Part shown: positions 31,889 through 46,324 of the stretch, piece after piece
How the letters are laid out: every line of letters starts with the position of its first letter
How positions within the stretch are numbered: the stretch's first letter is position 1
NCBI GenBank assembly: GCA_025765595.1
Contig: JAIVFH010000015.1
Location: 62,001-126,000, forward strand
Direction of reading: 5' to 3'
From: Obelidium mucronatum
Lineage: Eukaryota; Chytridiomycota; Chytridiomycetes; Chytridiales; Chytriomycetaceae
DNA: 64,000 nucleotides
Notes under the pieces: model-generated
Told to the model about the DNA's origin: nothing
What the model saw: only the letters and a program-made list of their open reading frames with translations
The model's database searches: none
Position numbers and translations under genes: made by a program

Positions 31889-32792
31889 TTACCGAGCTTT
31901 TCTTAATCTCAACAACTGCACTTTCTGTACTACCAAAGTTACCAGCATTGCAACACAGATTGTGTCTTGCGCCAACAACAGAGCTACATACGCTTTTACA
32001 TTCGTTCCTTGCACAATAACAGCGGCCATTCCCAAATATATAAGAAGTCCCAACAAAAATAAAGCCGATGCAATCAACCCACCTCTCGCAACGACTCGGA
32101 ATAACGGTAGGACATCTTTATCTGACCGTTCCTTTCCCTTCAAGCTCCACAATCTCCACAGTTTTAGAAAAAACATACTGAATAAACGTGTAAGTGAAAA
32201 AGGCATCGATTGTCATTGTAAGCGAATACGCCAGTCCCCGAAGTGGATAATAATATTTATCAGTAGTTTCTGTATCCCATGGCATGACTTCAATGATTGT
32301 AGGTACAAAAGAAAATACTGTTTTGGCCACAATCACCAGTTGGATAGTGAATAACGCTCGTGCTGAGGAGACTGTGTAGAAAACATCATAGCTACGAAGC
32401 CATTGATACCACGTGTACAAAACATGCGCAAATGTGAGAGAGAAACTCATTGCGATTTCAAGTGCGTCTGATTTGGCGTTTCGAACGTGTACTGTTTGCG
32501 TGATGACATACGTGCACTGAGCCAAAAGCGATAACAATAGAAGATTATTCTTGGTTGTGAACAGTGGAGCACCATCTGCTGAACTTTGAGCAAGAAATAG
32601 GAGGAGTCCAATAATTGTAATGATTGAAATAAAGCAAAGCAGTATCAAGTACGTTGTCGCTGACGCCCTTAGTTCCAAGTTGTTGTACAAGACTTGATCG
32701 AGACCTTTGGAACGAGACTCTCTGGCTTCAATTTCGTGGTTGAAGTCGTTGTGAGCTGATGGCATCCTTTTTCCGAAGACAATGAAGGCCAT
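31889..32792 (-). CDS. Seven-helix membrane protein family, copy 2
   Basis: Starts MAFIVFGKRMPSAHN with about 45 extra N-terminal hydrophilic residues. Helices follow the family plan, with HVLYTWYQWLRSYDVF after helix 3 and FSKTVEIVEL after helix 5. There the frame changes by one base (about 32138-32150) and continues KGKERSDKDVLPLFRVVARGG to the last two helices and VQKVQLLRLRKAR. It is closest to copy 1 and forms a tandem pair with it. Confidence 0.72.
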
Positions 32793-32941
32793 TATTCATA
32801 GCGTTTTTTTTTTGCACGCGTGGGTCTCCATTATTGTGAGAATAATAATATCAGTAAAGAATACAAAGAATGCTGCATGTCCCAGTTTTATTTTTCGTTA
32901 CCAGATTTATCACAATAAACAAACACTTTTTAATCAAAAAC

Positions 32942-34113
32942 ATGAGCGATTTGGAGGCTGCCAACACGACCTTTGCTGCCAAAGTCCAGAACGAAGTGGA
33001 AACTGACGAAGAGACTGCAGTTGTTGCAGACAGTGCTACCGCTGCTGCCACAGTAGATTCAAAGGAATCCAACACATCGCAGGGAACCCTCGCAACGATG
33101 CTGGAGGCAAGTCTGGCCAAGGTCCTCGGTCAGGTCCTCCAACCGCAGCTCGAACATATTATGAACAAGCTCGATCTATTGGATGGTCGGCTGGGCGCTG
33201 TGGAGGCGAAGCTACAAGCTGCTGCCACTGCCCCAAAGCCAAAAGACAACTACCACGATGGCATGCAGCAAGCAACGGCCACGATGATGCAAGAACAACT
33301 TCTTGGGCTTTCTGCATCCGTTGAAACTCTTGTGACTCTTGGCCAAAAGACCGAGAATGTGTTGGCAGATGGTGAGTCTTTCTCCAAATTGGCCCTTGAT
33401 CCAACAACACACCCAATGTATATCCCCTAATTAACAATATGCACCATTGAACTCCACTAGCTGTTGATAACATGACTTGGGCCCTGGACTCGTTCCAACA
33501 GCAGCAAGAGCAACTGCAAAACCAGGCGCCGGTCTCCCCTACCCCATCTTCAAATGAGGAATCTATCGACAGGATCTCTGAAGCCATCAAATTAATGAAC
33601 GAACGCATGGCTTCAGTGGAAAGAATCTCTACCACTCTCATTCCTGAAATCGTATCAAAGGGACTTGAGCAGATTGCTGCGAAGCAGAGTGAACTTGACC
33701 AAGAAGTGCGCGCATCCCTTGCCACTGTCCAATCGTCGACTCAGGATGCCGATGTGCTTGCTAAGTTGAATGACTTGGAGAACAAGTTCACTGTCCTGCC
33801 ACAGATGTATATCGACACTGTCACAGTGTCACTGCAGAGACAAACCAAAAGCTTGATGACTGTCATTGATGATTTGAAGGAGCATGAAAAGGAAGCCATT
33901 AACAACGCCCGTCCAACAGCAACACCTTCGAGCGTCAACAACAGGGTATCTCAAGCTATGCCTGTTATTCCTGACATGGGAATCAAGTCACGAATCTCCA
34001 AATTGAACACGCTGGTCCGAAACAGACTTTCATCTAGTGAACACGATTTGCCAAACGACCGCGTTGTCCCTGCTCCAGCGGAGCGACTGACTTCTACTTC
34101 ATCATCTTCATAG
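32942..34113 (+). CDS. Coiled-coil protein sharing a module with the 55.6-59.7 kb gene
   Basis: Exons 32942-33371 and 33461-34113 (89-nt intron) give 360 residues from MSDLEAANTTF; an in-frame upstream ATG at 32870 adds a less likely hydrophobic start. Heptad-rich segments: LEHIMNKLDLLDGRLGAVEAK (about 85-105), ERMASVERISTT..IPEIVSKGLEQI (about 215-240) and LNDLENKFTVLPQM (about 275). The C-terminus has AMPVIPDMGIKSRISKLNTL. All of these recur in the same order in the large minus-strand gene ending at 55583. No membrane segment. A structural or scaffolding role is inferred. Confidence 0.8.
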
Positions 34114-34400
34114 ACCTGTTTTTCGAACTTGATGTCCCTGGTTCTAGATTTTGTTTGCCTTTTTTCTCTCTTCTTTCCGCTTTTGTTTTCGCTTAGTTAG
34201 TCTTATTATCTTTAAAACAAAGCTTCTTGATCCTTTATTTGTACTCTTTGAGTACCAACAGATTTCCAAAAATGATCGGCTTCCATTAACGCGATTTCTT
34301 ATCGATATAAAATCTGTTGCAAAATCACGGTTGAAAACACGTGTTTGTTTGTGTAAAGATGAAGAAGATGTGGAGTTTGAAGAAGGCTGATATGCAAAAG

Positions 34401-36244
34401 ATGACAGAAATCGCACAGGTAAAAAACGACTCACTGATAAGGGTCCTCCCACAACAGCCTCCTGCCTGACACTTTTTGCACATCGCATCTAGAACAAAGT
34501 CTGCTTGATCGTGATTGATGGATGGGGTGTTGCTCCAGCCTCCGAGTCTAACGGAGATGCTGTCCTTCACGCCGAGACTCCAGTCATGGATGCCTTTGCC
34601 AAATCCACCACTGGGTACACCACTTTGGAAGCCCATGGTCTTGCTGTCGGTCTTCCCGAAGGATTGATGGGTAACTCTGAGGTTCGTTACTGTCAAAGTC
34701 CTTATCTGTGCAACACATGTTTTTCTGCCTTTCATCGGTTTAACACACCCCATCAGGTTGGACACCTCAACATCGGAGCCGGACGTGTCGTCTACCAGGA
34801 CATTGTCCGTATCGATCTGTCTCTCAAGAACAAGACTCTTGCTACCCAACCACACTTGGCTGCAGCGCTTGCCCGCGCCGCATCTGCCTCTGGAACTGGC
34901 CGTCTCCACTTGGCCGGACTTGTTTCCGACGGAGGTGTCCACTCCCACCAAAAACACCTGCATGCGATCCTGGAAGCGGCTAAGGCGGCTGGTGTTCCAG
35001 AAACTTACATTCACTTTTTCGGTGACGGAAGAGACACTTCTCCTCGTTCTGCTGTTAAATACTTAGAATTGCTGAAGGAAAAGGTTGATGAATTGAGGTG
35101 TGTGTTTTGTTCTTTCCATTTTATTTGGCTCTATCTCATCTCCTGTGGACTTTTTTTAAGCTACGGTACTCTTGCAACGATTGTTGGTCGTTACTATGCC
35201 ATGGACCGTGACAAGCGTTGGGAGCGTGTAAAGCTGGCCTATGACGCCTTGACGCTTGGAACAGCTGAGACCAAGGCCACCACCTTTGACTCGTTTATTG
35301 AAGCTGTCAAGGCATGTTACGCCCGGGATGAAACTGATGAATTCTTGAAGCCTATTGTATTGGACGGTGGAAAGGGTACCATCCAGGACGGAGACACTGT
35401 TGTCTTCTTCAACTACAGATCTGACCGTATGAGAGAATTGAGCAGTGCTTTGGGAATCAGCCCAATGCCATTTGAGGCTGAAAAGTCCCCCAAGGACTTG
35501 AGCATCACAACAATGACTCAATACAAGGCAGATTTCCCATTTGCAAACATTTTCCCACCACAAAAGATGGACAACGTGTTGGCTGAACACCTTGGAAAGC
35601 TTTCTGTCCCACAATGCCATATTGGTGATTATCTTAACCGAATTGTTTTTTTCATCCAACTTAACTCTCTTACTCTGTTTCGATTGCCACAGCCGAAACT
35701 GAAAAGTACGCCCACGTTACCTTCTTCTTCAACGGAGGGTCCGAAGCGCAATACTTTTTGGAAGAGCGCGAGCTTGTCCCAAGTCCAAAAGTCGCCACCT
35801 ATGACCTTCAACCTGAAATGTCCGCCATTCAAGTGGGTGAAAAGGTTGCCGAAAGAATCAGCACAAACAAGTTCCCCTTTGTAATGTGCAACTTTGCACC
35901 ACCTGACATGGTTGGACACACTGGAATTTACAACGCCGCCATTAAGGGTGTGGAAGCAACTGACAAAGCGATTGGAATTATTTCCAAAGCCTGTCAAGAG
36001 CATGGGATACATTCTGTTTGTAACTGCCGACCACGGAAACGCGGAAAAGATGATTGCAGCGGACGGAACTCCACACACTGCTCACACCTGCAACCCTGTT
36101 CCATTTGTTATGAGTGGAGCTGATGAGAAGTTCAAGTTCTTGAACAAGGTTGGAGTATTGGCTGATGTGGCGCCAACTGTTTTGGATGTTATGGGATTAT
36201 CGATTCCAAAGGAAATGGATGGTGTTTCATTGTTGGCCAAGTAA
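34401..36244 (+). CDS. gpmI: 2,3-bisphosphoglycerate-independent phosphoglycerate mutase
   Basis: Five exons: 34401-34418, 34493-34681, 34757-35097, 35161-35624 and 35693-36244; an upstream in-frame ATG at 34359 is an alternative start. Converts 3- to 2-phosphoglycerate with two Mn ions. Landmarks: VIDGWGVAP, the active-site Ser in [15 protein letters not shown] (an intron splits this motif), [33 protein letters not shown] and [10 protein letters not shown]. Near 36005 one extra base breaks the frame between CQEHG and [10 protein letters not shown]; as this enzyme is essential in glycolysis, a sequence error is the simplest reading. Enolase lies 3.8 kb downstream. Confidence 0.92.
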
Positions 36245-36284
36245 ACAAGTAAAAATTCCTTACTGACAAACACAATTTTCCGAC

Positions 36285-38607
36285 ATGGCTTCGATCAGCA
36301 ATACTGCCCCAATCAGTGCTGCTTCTTACTCAAATCTGAACGTCAAGCCAGCTCAATCACGAAATACATCGGCCTTTGTGTACTTGCCAACGCGCCAACC
36401 TTCATGTTACACTGAAGACGAAATAGCTAGAGCGATCGCAAATATCAGTGTTCGAGATGTGCCTGTTCATTTGTTTGCCAACGATCCGGCAGCGAACGGT
36501 GAGAAATACAGTTCGCTTTTATAAAAATAATGATGAAATGTAGGTCGTCAGAGTACTTCACATTCGCGCAAATCGAAATCATCATTCAGCCACGCAAACA
36601 TGGATCCAGTCGCAAAATTTAGTGGGATAATATCAAAAGTAAACATGTCCTATGACATTGAACGTATTACGCCAGATATGACTGGCGGGGTGGCCCTTGG
36701 ATTAACTAAAGACAAAGAACGCCCAACCCCTGAAGCCACCATCGAAATCGTTATTCCACCCGTGGAACCTAAAGAAAGTTCGAAGAGCTCGCTAGACGAT
36801 ATTCCAGTAACGTCTGGGAAGAAACCCAACAGACGCGCGATAGAACAGTTTTTTGGAATTGAGGAAGCCAAAAAAACAGCAAAGACAGATTCGAGAGACA
36901 CTATCACGGCTCTGCCAACTACGAGACCAGATATTAAATCAAACGATACATTAGATGCCACTCGCTCTGATGAAGAGATTGCCTCTGCGGGATTCATTCG
37001 AAGAGTTTCGGTTGTAATTGACTCTCTCCTGACAACAGGAGTAGTTGGGAAAGCAAAGGAAACGGATACAAAACAAGACTCAGAAAATGACATCATATCT
37101 GTCAAGCAAACTGCAACTGTTGTAACTGAACCTATTCTTGAATATCAAGACGAGCCAGGACAGCTACCAACAGAGGAGCCGGAAGTCTTCAAGAAGCAAG
37201 TAAATCGCCGGCGCTCAAGCAATCTCGCGTCTGTGGCGGCTTACACCGACCAGACCTTGACTGGCATCAACATCAGTGTCAACCAACCTTCAGATACATA
37301 CAACAGCAACAACCACGTAGAAAATAGAGCAATAGAAGCCGCACTTGAATTTTCAATGACTTTAGATCCACCGTCTGCATCTGGTGGTGACGCAAGTTTT
37401 CCAGGAACTGTCGAATCTGCATCTTCACAACCATACAATAATACGGGACCTCCTCCCCCGATCATCCGCCCTCGGCGGCAATCGAAAACATTTTATATTG
37501 CCGGCCAGGCTGCTATCCCCAACAACAGCCCCACATCCCAAACCCCACGCATCTCTGTTCAATCACACCAAAACCAATCACCATCCCCACTATTGGGAAA
37601 TTCCAGTAACCATCACCGAAAAGCAAATGTCAGCTTATCAAACGAGCCTGAAAGCCGAATGTACAATGGAACCGCTTCAAAAACAAGCATTATCACATCG
37701 TCTGGTGGTGCAAACGATGGAAGACGACGAAGCTGGGCAACAGATATTGTGATACCGAAAAGCCCAAGTCCTTTACAGCTCGCTATTGCAAGCGCGGGAA
37801 ATCCGTCAGCAGCAAGTCATAGTGTTTCCGGAAGCTACACGTCGATGGATGCGAGTCACTCGTCTGTGGCAAGTCAGTCGGCAGCGGTTTGCCCACCTTC
37901 ACCAAATGCAAAAAGCATTGCATTATCTATCCCGCAACAGCAACAACAACAACAGCAGCAGCAGCCGACGCAACGGTTTTCCCATGAAGAAGGAAAATCT
38001 GAAAGTGCATTGAAATATTTGCAAGCGTTTGCAGTATTGAGGCAAAACGAGGAGAAAGCAAACACTGGTGGCGGTATTTTCGGGGAAAGAAAACGGAGAA
38101 TCAAGAAGGAGAAGGAAGGCCCTGCGGCAGCACTTCATGCTGCTGCGGCCCCTTTGGACTCTATTGTAAAAGTAGTCAAAATGGCTTCCGATATGCAGCA
38201 AGTTGGGATGGACCCTTCTCTTGCGGTAATGTGGATTTGCCTACTATATTCCAATCCCCACCAAGTGGCTAAAATAGCGCCTCTAACAGGCAGAGCTGGA
38301 TAAAGATACTTTAACAATGGTTCTCAAGTTAAAAAAATGGGCTCGGTCCCGAAAGAGACATGACAACAAGGCTGAAGTCCTGATGAGGAATATGAATGCT
38401 GAAATCGAATGTGAGCTTCCAATACATTTAGAGCTCGACTTGATTCAAGACGTGCTACCGGTTATTGACTTGTACCGTCGTACATATGAGACACAATTGG
38501 GGTCGACGCATGCATTTACTTTAGGCGCGAACAGATACCAGAAGAAGTTGAAGGAAAAGTTGGAGAAGGGAAAGAGTTTTGGAGTCGATGCCGAAAACAG
38601 TAAATAA
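36285..38607 (+). CDS. Large Ser/Gln-rich protein of unknown function
   Basis: Exons 36285-36498, 36544-38225 and 38296-38607; introns are 45 and 70 nt and phases agree, about 735 residues. The 40 bp gap to iPGM is very short. The middle is low-complexity, with Pro/Ser/Thr, basic patches (NRRRSSNLAS, RPRRQSKTF) and a Gln run (about 37935-37970). The C-terminus is helical: MVLKLKKWARSRKRHDNKAEV, LPIHLELDLIQDVLPVIDLY and STHAFTLGANRYQKKLKEK, the last reminiscent of a TPR-like repeat edge. No catalytic motif. Serine-rich basic patches suggest phosphoregulation (inference). Confidence 0.7.
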
Positions 38608-38623
38608 TAAAGAACATTTAATT

Positions 38624-39967
38624 TCAAATTCTCTTCCATAGCATCTTATCAAACATGATTCTTGCGATAATCGCAAAAGCAGCCGAAACAGCCGTGATAG
38701 CTCCACAAAACCAAATCATTGACAGATAACTAACATGGTCTCTCAGGGCTCCAGCAATTGTAGGTCCAACTAAGGATGCCAACACGTTGGTGGTGTACAA
38801 GATGCCCAGATTCCCAGCCATTTTATCGGCCCCAAACATTTCGGCAACCGCAACTGCAAATTGCACCCAGAATCCACCCGTCATAAACCCATTCACGATA
38901 GTAAAGGAGTATAAAACCACCATAGAGTTAGTGGAGTACACCCAAATGACAGTCGACAATGCATGGAAAACAATAACGCAACACAGCGTATTCACACGAC
39001 CCAACACTAAATCCCCAACAATCCCAGTAACAATTCTTCCCACAATTGAAGCCGTATTATAAGCTGTCAATAAATAGGATGCGTTCGTAGCATCGACACC
39101 AAGTTGTGTGATAGCATAATCCGGCAAAAAGTAACTCGGAATATAATAACTCACACAAAAGAAGAAAATGCATCCCAGAATAGGATGAAATGTTTTCACT
39201 TTGAAAGCCGAAAAGTCAAATGACGTGGTAGCCGATGGTGCAATACCGTCTCCTCGATTTGGCCTCTCTTTCACCAATGGTGAAATCACTGCCAAACACA
39301 CGAAAGAAAACAGAGCCGTGATCCTCATTGTCCACTCGAATCCGACCGAGTCCAACAACTGTTGAGTCGCGAAAGCATACAAAACACCTCCCATCCCACT
39401 CCCAGCCATCCCAAATCCTGTCGCGATTCCTCTTTTCTTGGAAAACCACTGTCCAGGTGCAGATATTGCCGGATAATATGCAAAGGAGGACCCAACACCA
39501 TATATAAAGCCCTGTGTCAAACAGAGAAGGGGAATCGAGTTCCCACAGAAACTGGCAAGAAAATAACCCAGTCCATAGAAAACTGCTCCGGCAAAGACGA
39601 CTTTTTGGAAACCAAACTTTGCCATGAGAGACGCTGTCGGTATTCCTGCGATGTTGATTGAACCAGCACCAATGGCTCCAACGAGACTGATTGCAGACGC
39701 CGAACCCAGATTTCGTTGGAGATAATAGGCCGCATAAACACCATAGCTATATTCCGGGCCATAGCATATCATATGTGCTACAAAAGATCCCACAACTGTC
39801 AGCCAGGCGTCCAGTCCTCCATCCGGAGGATCATCCGGATCACTCGCGGAATCAGTTAGATCGACAACTTCCATTGCTTTAGACTCGTCGACTACCGCAC
39901 TTTCAACTAGCGTCGATCCGCTGCCTTCCTTTGGCAGTGATAGCGTCGTGGCTCTTCCGGCAATCAT
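38624..39967 (-). CDS. MFS transporter, monocarboxylate-porter type
   Basis: 447 residues, single exon, intact. After a 50-residue acidic N-terminus comes PPDGGLDAWLTVVGSF, the [D/E]G[G/S] motif at helix 1 that marks the monocarboxylate transporter family, then 12 hydrophobic segments in two halves separated by an 45-residue loop (KERPNRGDGIAPS). GQWFSKKRGIATGFGMAGSG follows helix 4, also typical. Substrate not predictable; short monocarboxylates such as lactate or pyruvate would fit the family. Convergent with the preceding gene, stops 16 bp apart. Confidence 0.9.
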   Translation of the reverse strand: MIAGRATTLSLPKEGSGSTLVESAVVDESKAMEVVDLTDSASDPDDPPDGGLDAWLTVVGSFVAHMICYGPEYSYGVYAAYYLQRNLGSASAISLVGAIGAGSINIAGIPTASLMAKFGFQKVVFAGAVFYGLGYFLASFCGNSIPLLCLTQGFIYGVGSSFAYYPAISAPGQWFSKKRGIATGFGMAGSGMGGVLYAFATQQLLDSVGFEWTMRITALFSFVCLAVISPLVKERPNRGDGIAPSATTSFDFSAFKVKTFHPILGCIFFFCVSYYIPSYFLPDYAITQLGVDATNASYLLTAYNTASIVGRIVTGIVGDLVLGRVNTLCCVIVFHALSTVIWVYSTNSMVVLYSFTIVNGFMTGGFWVQFAVAVAEMFGADKMAGNLGILYTTNVLASLVGPTIAGALRDHVSYLSMIWFCGAITAVSAAFAIIARIMFDKMLWKRI

Positions 39968-40060
39968 GTGATATTAAAGTCTGGATTTCTAAAATATTAA
40001 TAATAGAGGTCAATAAAATAACCAATGATTATAACCTCTTTATTATGCAAAAGAATTCTT

Positions 40061-41675
<1,615 letters not shown>

Positions 41676-42089
41676 GTTTTTCGTGAGAATTTCTTGTTCT
41701 CATTTTTTCCTGTTTTCTGTTTTTTGGCAAGGTCGGAAAAACTCGGACTTTTCGAAGCATGAGCAAGTGGATTCCGATAACCTTTTGGCGCTTTAATGGA
41801 GCTCTTCCGGTTTCCCCCGGAGATGTTGGACAAGTTCCGGACAGCGTTAGAGGCAAGAAACTGCCGCAAATCCCCTTATCTACTGATATCTTTTTGGAAT
41901 TTATTTATGATGCATCTCCCATACACTGAACAAATTGTGTGAGTCACCTTCAGTCAATAATATTATATATATTATACATTCGTGAATAAAATGTGAATAA
42001 TGTGATAGACTTGTGATTTTATCTCATGCACACACTTGTCCTCCAGATCCCAAACCAAAAAACTACAAGAAAGTTGGATGTGTGCTGAT
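41676..42089. other. Spacer between enolase and the EST1/SMG6 gene
   Basis: 414 bp holding the enolase promoter. Contains an AT-rich stretch (aatattatatatattatac near 41970) that could act as a TATA-rich segment, and the 3' end of the neighbouring gene. No extra gene seen. Confidence 0.5.
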
Positions 42090-45000
42090 TTATTTGGTTA
42101 ATTTACTAACCGAAATTCCAATCCATCCCTTTAAATCTTCTAAAGACCCAGTAAACACACCCGCACCTCTCGCCTTTAATCTCAAGTTAACATCGCCAGT
42201 GACAAGAATCACAATTCCCTTCTTGGATGCACCCGCCTCCTTTTCTGCCCACTCTCTTGCACATTGCAACAACACGTCATCAATTCCTCGAACATTTTCT
42301 CCGCCACCAGTTCCAACTTCATTATCCTCATTGCCACTGACAGCCCAATCCTCTGTACGGATCATCAGATAAGGCAGTTTGCTTCCTTTGTAAGTTATTA
42401 AACTTAAATTGGATGGTTTCTCTTCTCGCGTTCGAATCAGTGGTTCAATTCCATCCAAGGCACCCCTAGCATCATCATGGCCACCATATTTCAAACCATC
42501 AAGCTCTGTAATCACAACTAAGGGCAGCAAAACGTGCCATCCGGCTGTAATGACTTTGAGAACAGTAGAAATAGAACGGATGTAGCAGTTTGTGTCAAAG
42601 AGTAAGGTTGCTGTTTCCATGTTTAGTTTCGAAGGAAGCTTCGATGATAACTTTGATTTCATGTGAAGGGAAGATGGAGACGGGTTTGGTGGTTGCTGAA
42701 TGGCAGAGAGCTGTGTTTTCCGATCCTATTGCCCAAAAATTGAGTAATTCGTACAAAAATCCCAGCTTAAGTTCGTTTTGTGCGTACCTTCAAGTCTTGG
42801 AAGCCGTTATTTTCATGCTCCTCCTCAGGATCGTTAAACTGCAGAATCGCATCAAGGGCAGGCGCTGGGGTAAAATTTGCCTCGTTTTCATCATCACTTT
42901 CATCCAAAGGCGAATGGGACCGCTCCGCGCTTCTTGTTTCACTATGCCGTGGTTTTTTGAACACAAAGATCCCTTTTGCTTCATCATAAACAAAGAAGGG
43001 CAATTTCTATTTCGGCAGACTTAAGTTAAAAATAACTGATTAAACCGATCTCACATTTAATGCTGCCCATATTTCATTTTTAACAGCCGCGACTCTCTCA
43101 GGGTGGGCACTGAAACTTTCCAGACTCGGGCACATATCCAGCAACGAACCTCCCGACCCTTTAATGTGAACATCAAACCGCTTTCGTGGGTAAACATCTT
43201 TGAGCGGTACAAAGCCACGATATCTCCTGCAGACAAAACACGAGAAGTCAGACGGCACTTACAAACCAACTTAAGTACAAATTGAATACCAATCCTCTGG
43301 AAACAAGACACGGCCTGGAGTTTCCAAAGGGCCAGAAGAAACCTTGTAATTTCTTGCCAACGCTGCCAACTGGCCCCATTCTAGCTCCAGTGCAACAACA
43401 CTCTCAGTAGTTAAGAAGCATTCAAGTGCACTCGAACAGCAAAGCCAGGATATTATCAAACGAAAAGCCACCAAAGCGTCAACGGACGTTATTGAGCAAA
43501 CAGACTCGTCCAAGGAAAGACGCAATACAATAGCCCTCCATAAAACCTTGAAAACTTGAAAACAACCCAACCGAATCTGAGAAACTGCGCCCGACTCGTC
43601 CAGTTTATCAGGAGCAGAAAGAAGAGAAATCAGCAAGAGTATCGAATACTGAAAAAACTCTGTCGGTAACTCTCCATTGCTTGCAGCAGAGTCGTCCGAT
43701 TTCGAGAGACTGGTGTTCAACTTCTCCAAGATGGAAGAAAGTCTATCGAGATTGATTCTAGTATATAGAATTTCGAAAGCACGCACAAGAATGGATTCAA
43801 CTGATTCCGAGTCTTGCGGTGGCGACTGTTTAGTTTTAGCACCTCCCCCCGAACCGCCGCGATGCTTCTGTCTTCCTGTTGATTTAATAGATTCGTTGTA
43901 AATGGCGCGGTTTCCCAAGCAGAGAGATACAATGGAGTCGTGAGCACTAGGGTAGGGTACTTTCACATTTAAAGCCCGTATAAAATAGCACAGGGAAGAG
44001 AGAGTTTGAGACAAGTTCAAATCAAATACTGCCAAGTGATAATAATATTGACCTTGAAAGAGTAAACGTGTAAACGTGAGAAAATCCCAGAAGTGAAAAA
44101 AAAAACCACTAACCATTACTGGGAGCCAATAAAGACGCAACAGAATACACGTGCTTAGCGCGATACCACCCCTTCAAAATATCTAATTGGATGGTCAAAT
44201 TCAATGTGGAGGGATCCACATCAAAAATTGCACGATAACGTCCTAGATCGCCAATCCAGCCCACAAATTTTGAATACGACGGCATACTTGGACTCTGTTT
44301 TGTATCAGACGAAGAAATTCTATTCCTATGTGTAGACGCTAGGAGTTGTGCAAAAGTCTGAACAGCCACTCCAATTAAGGATGCCCAAGAAGCTTTTGCA
44401 AAAACGGATACAGCAGATGGGCCAGATGAAGTTTGGAGGTATGCACGAATAGATTCAATGCATGGATAGAAACATACTTTCCAGAGCCGGTTGTCAAGCT
44501 CGTACTTCGCTGCCACAGTGGGAGCAAGCGTAATCAAAGCTGTGCATAGCTTAGCGTAACTAACATATAAATCTTAAAAAATAACGAAGGTTGCATGAAT
44601 GGACAGTTAATACCTTCTTCGTTCATCCAAGTCAGATACAGTTTCCTGTCTCATCCAAAGAAGCTGTCGCTGAAAACCACTCCTCGAAAGCACAAATATT
44701 GTCATAACATGCCTTTGCGCATTTCAGTATTCTGGCCTTGGTTTCGTCACTTAGATCGGTGTCAGAAAAAGCCAGCAGCTTCTCAAGAGACCTTCCAATC
44801 TGGTCATCGGATGGTTTTGGTGGCGCCTTCTCACGAGGCTTTTGCCGGGGGGATTCATAGTCTTGCGAATTAATATCTGAAGTATTCTGAGGCTGGAAAG
44901 CGTTCAATGTCGTTTTTTGAACTCTGGGTTGTTGGATTGAGATTGGTTTTGCTGTCGGATTTCTCGAGAGAATCGCAGCCGGTTGCGACGAGGAGCTTTT

Positions 45001-45246
45001 CTGATGATTTTTGCTTAGTTTCTTTGAATGTGCTGGGTTTGAAGGGTCAAAGAGGGTTCTGGTTGCAGTGGTGGGTGGTCTTGTTTGGATAAAAGGATTT
45101 GTATGCAAGGACTCAGGCGGCGGTCCGTCAGCTTCCGGGGACTGAGTTTGGCTGAATTCAAGTCTTTGCGTATGAGCACTGAAGGGATTCTGCTGTGTTT
45201 GGGAAGTCAATGTCGCAAAATCAATCTCATCTTCACTGTCTGACAT
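42090..45246 (-). CDS. EST1/SMG6-like protein with active-type PIN domain
   Basis: Multi-exon. N-terminal disordered region from MSDSEDEIDFATLT (45246) to about 44650, then 14-3-3-like helical repeats with the family hallmark IGDLGRYRAIF...WYRAKHVYSVASLLAPSNG and YYYHLAVFDL, the EST1 binding-domain segment (VPYPSAHDSIVSL), and PED...RGFVPLKDVYPRKRFD. The last exon is a PIN nuclease (LLFDTNCYIRS, VVITELDGLKYG, GIDDVLLQCA, VTGDVNLRLKA) retaining the acidic active-site residues, as in SMG6 rather than SMG5. Role inferred: cleavage of mRNA in nonsense-mediated decay, perhaps telomere function. A one-base loss near 44645 separates the first exon from the rest; it could instead be two genes. Confidence 0.82.
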
Positions 45247-45362
45247 AATTCTAAAACCAGCTCTAAAACCAAATATTTATAAATACTTTATAATGCAATA
45301 ATAATAACTAATTGGCTCCGAGTGATTGTTCGTTCATTTTCAACATTGTTTCAAAGAACACA

Positions 45363-46324
45363 ATGAGCATCTATCTCACAACCACTGTTGGAGGTACCAG
45401 TCACGAAAGCGAGACTGCCATTCAAATACCACTAAATTTTTCAAGCAGGGAACATCACTGACGTGCTCCTACAAGCGGATCCAAGTGTTGTGGGATTAGT
45501 AGCAAACTTTCAAGGAATTCTCAGTGCTCTCTCCCTTCTGCTATTTGTTGGATTCACTGTATTTATCTTGTACACAAGCGATCACTTTAAAATCTTGTTT
45601 TCTCGCAAGAACCTTCTCCTTTCATGTCTTTTCCTCGCGACTGCGGCAACATTTGGTGCCACTGCTGCCCACACTCTTTATCCAGGGAGGGCAACATCTG
45701 TGGCCAGAGCAATCACCCAGGCAATTGCAGAAATTTTATATCTCTGGTATTCATTTGATCGATGTTCTGATGTTCTTCGGACTTCAATCCTCACGATTGG
45801 TGTACACAGGGTTTCGTTTCGTTTTTGGGATTACCATAGTGTCTTTAATTGTCCCGATTTTTGTGTCTATAGCAGTACCAGTATATGCTGTGGCGCTATA
45901 CTGGACACGCAGAGTCAGTGTTGTGTCGGCAATGGGTGCCATCGCTTTGGATTCCTTTTTGGTTTTCACTTGTGTGCGATATTTATACATTCGAACAGCT
46001 GAAATCACAGAATTGAAAGGCGCTCACGCGAAGGGCACGCAGTTTTACCCAGTTGTCGCAAGACATACTATAGTCTCCTCTATCGCTTCATTTTGCACGC
46101 TTGCGTTCTATGTTGGTGGACTTGTCATTTTATCTCGTATGGAGACATTGACCGATGCCTACACATATTATCTTATGCAAATGCTGTCGAACTGCTCTAT
46201 TTTGTTTGTTATATCTACTCTTTTGGTAATGAAGATTCGATTGGTTAACCTTGTCACGACAGTCCGGTGGGCGAAAGTAAAATCTGCTAATAAACGCGTT
46301 ATTTTAGCTTCAAATGAAAGCTAG
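45363..46324 (+). CDS. Seven-helix membrane protein family, copy 3
   Basis: Exon 1 45363-45393 (MSIYLTTTVG) joins exon 2 at 45449 (GNITDVLLQADPSVV), with an N-glycosylation site at the extracellular N-terminus. Family pattern: ILYLWYSFDRCSDVLR after helix 3, YIRTAEITELKGAHAKG after helix 5, LLVMKIRLVN at the end. One extra base near 45785 breaks the frame just after the helix 3 motif. Forms a co-directional pair with copy 4. Confidence 0.72.
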
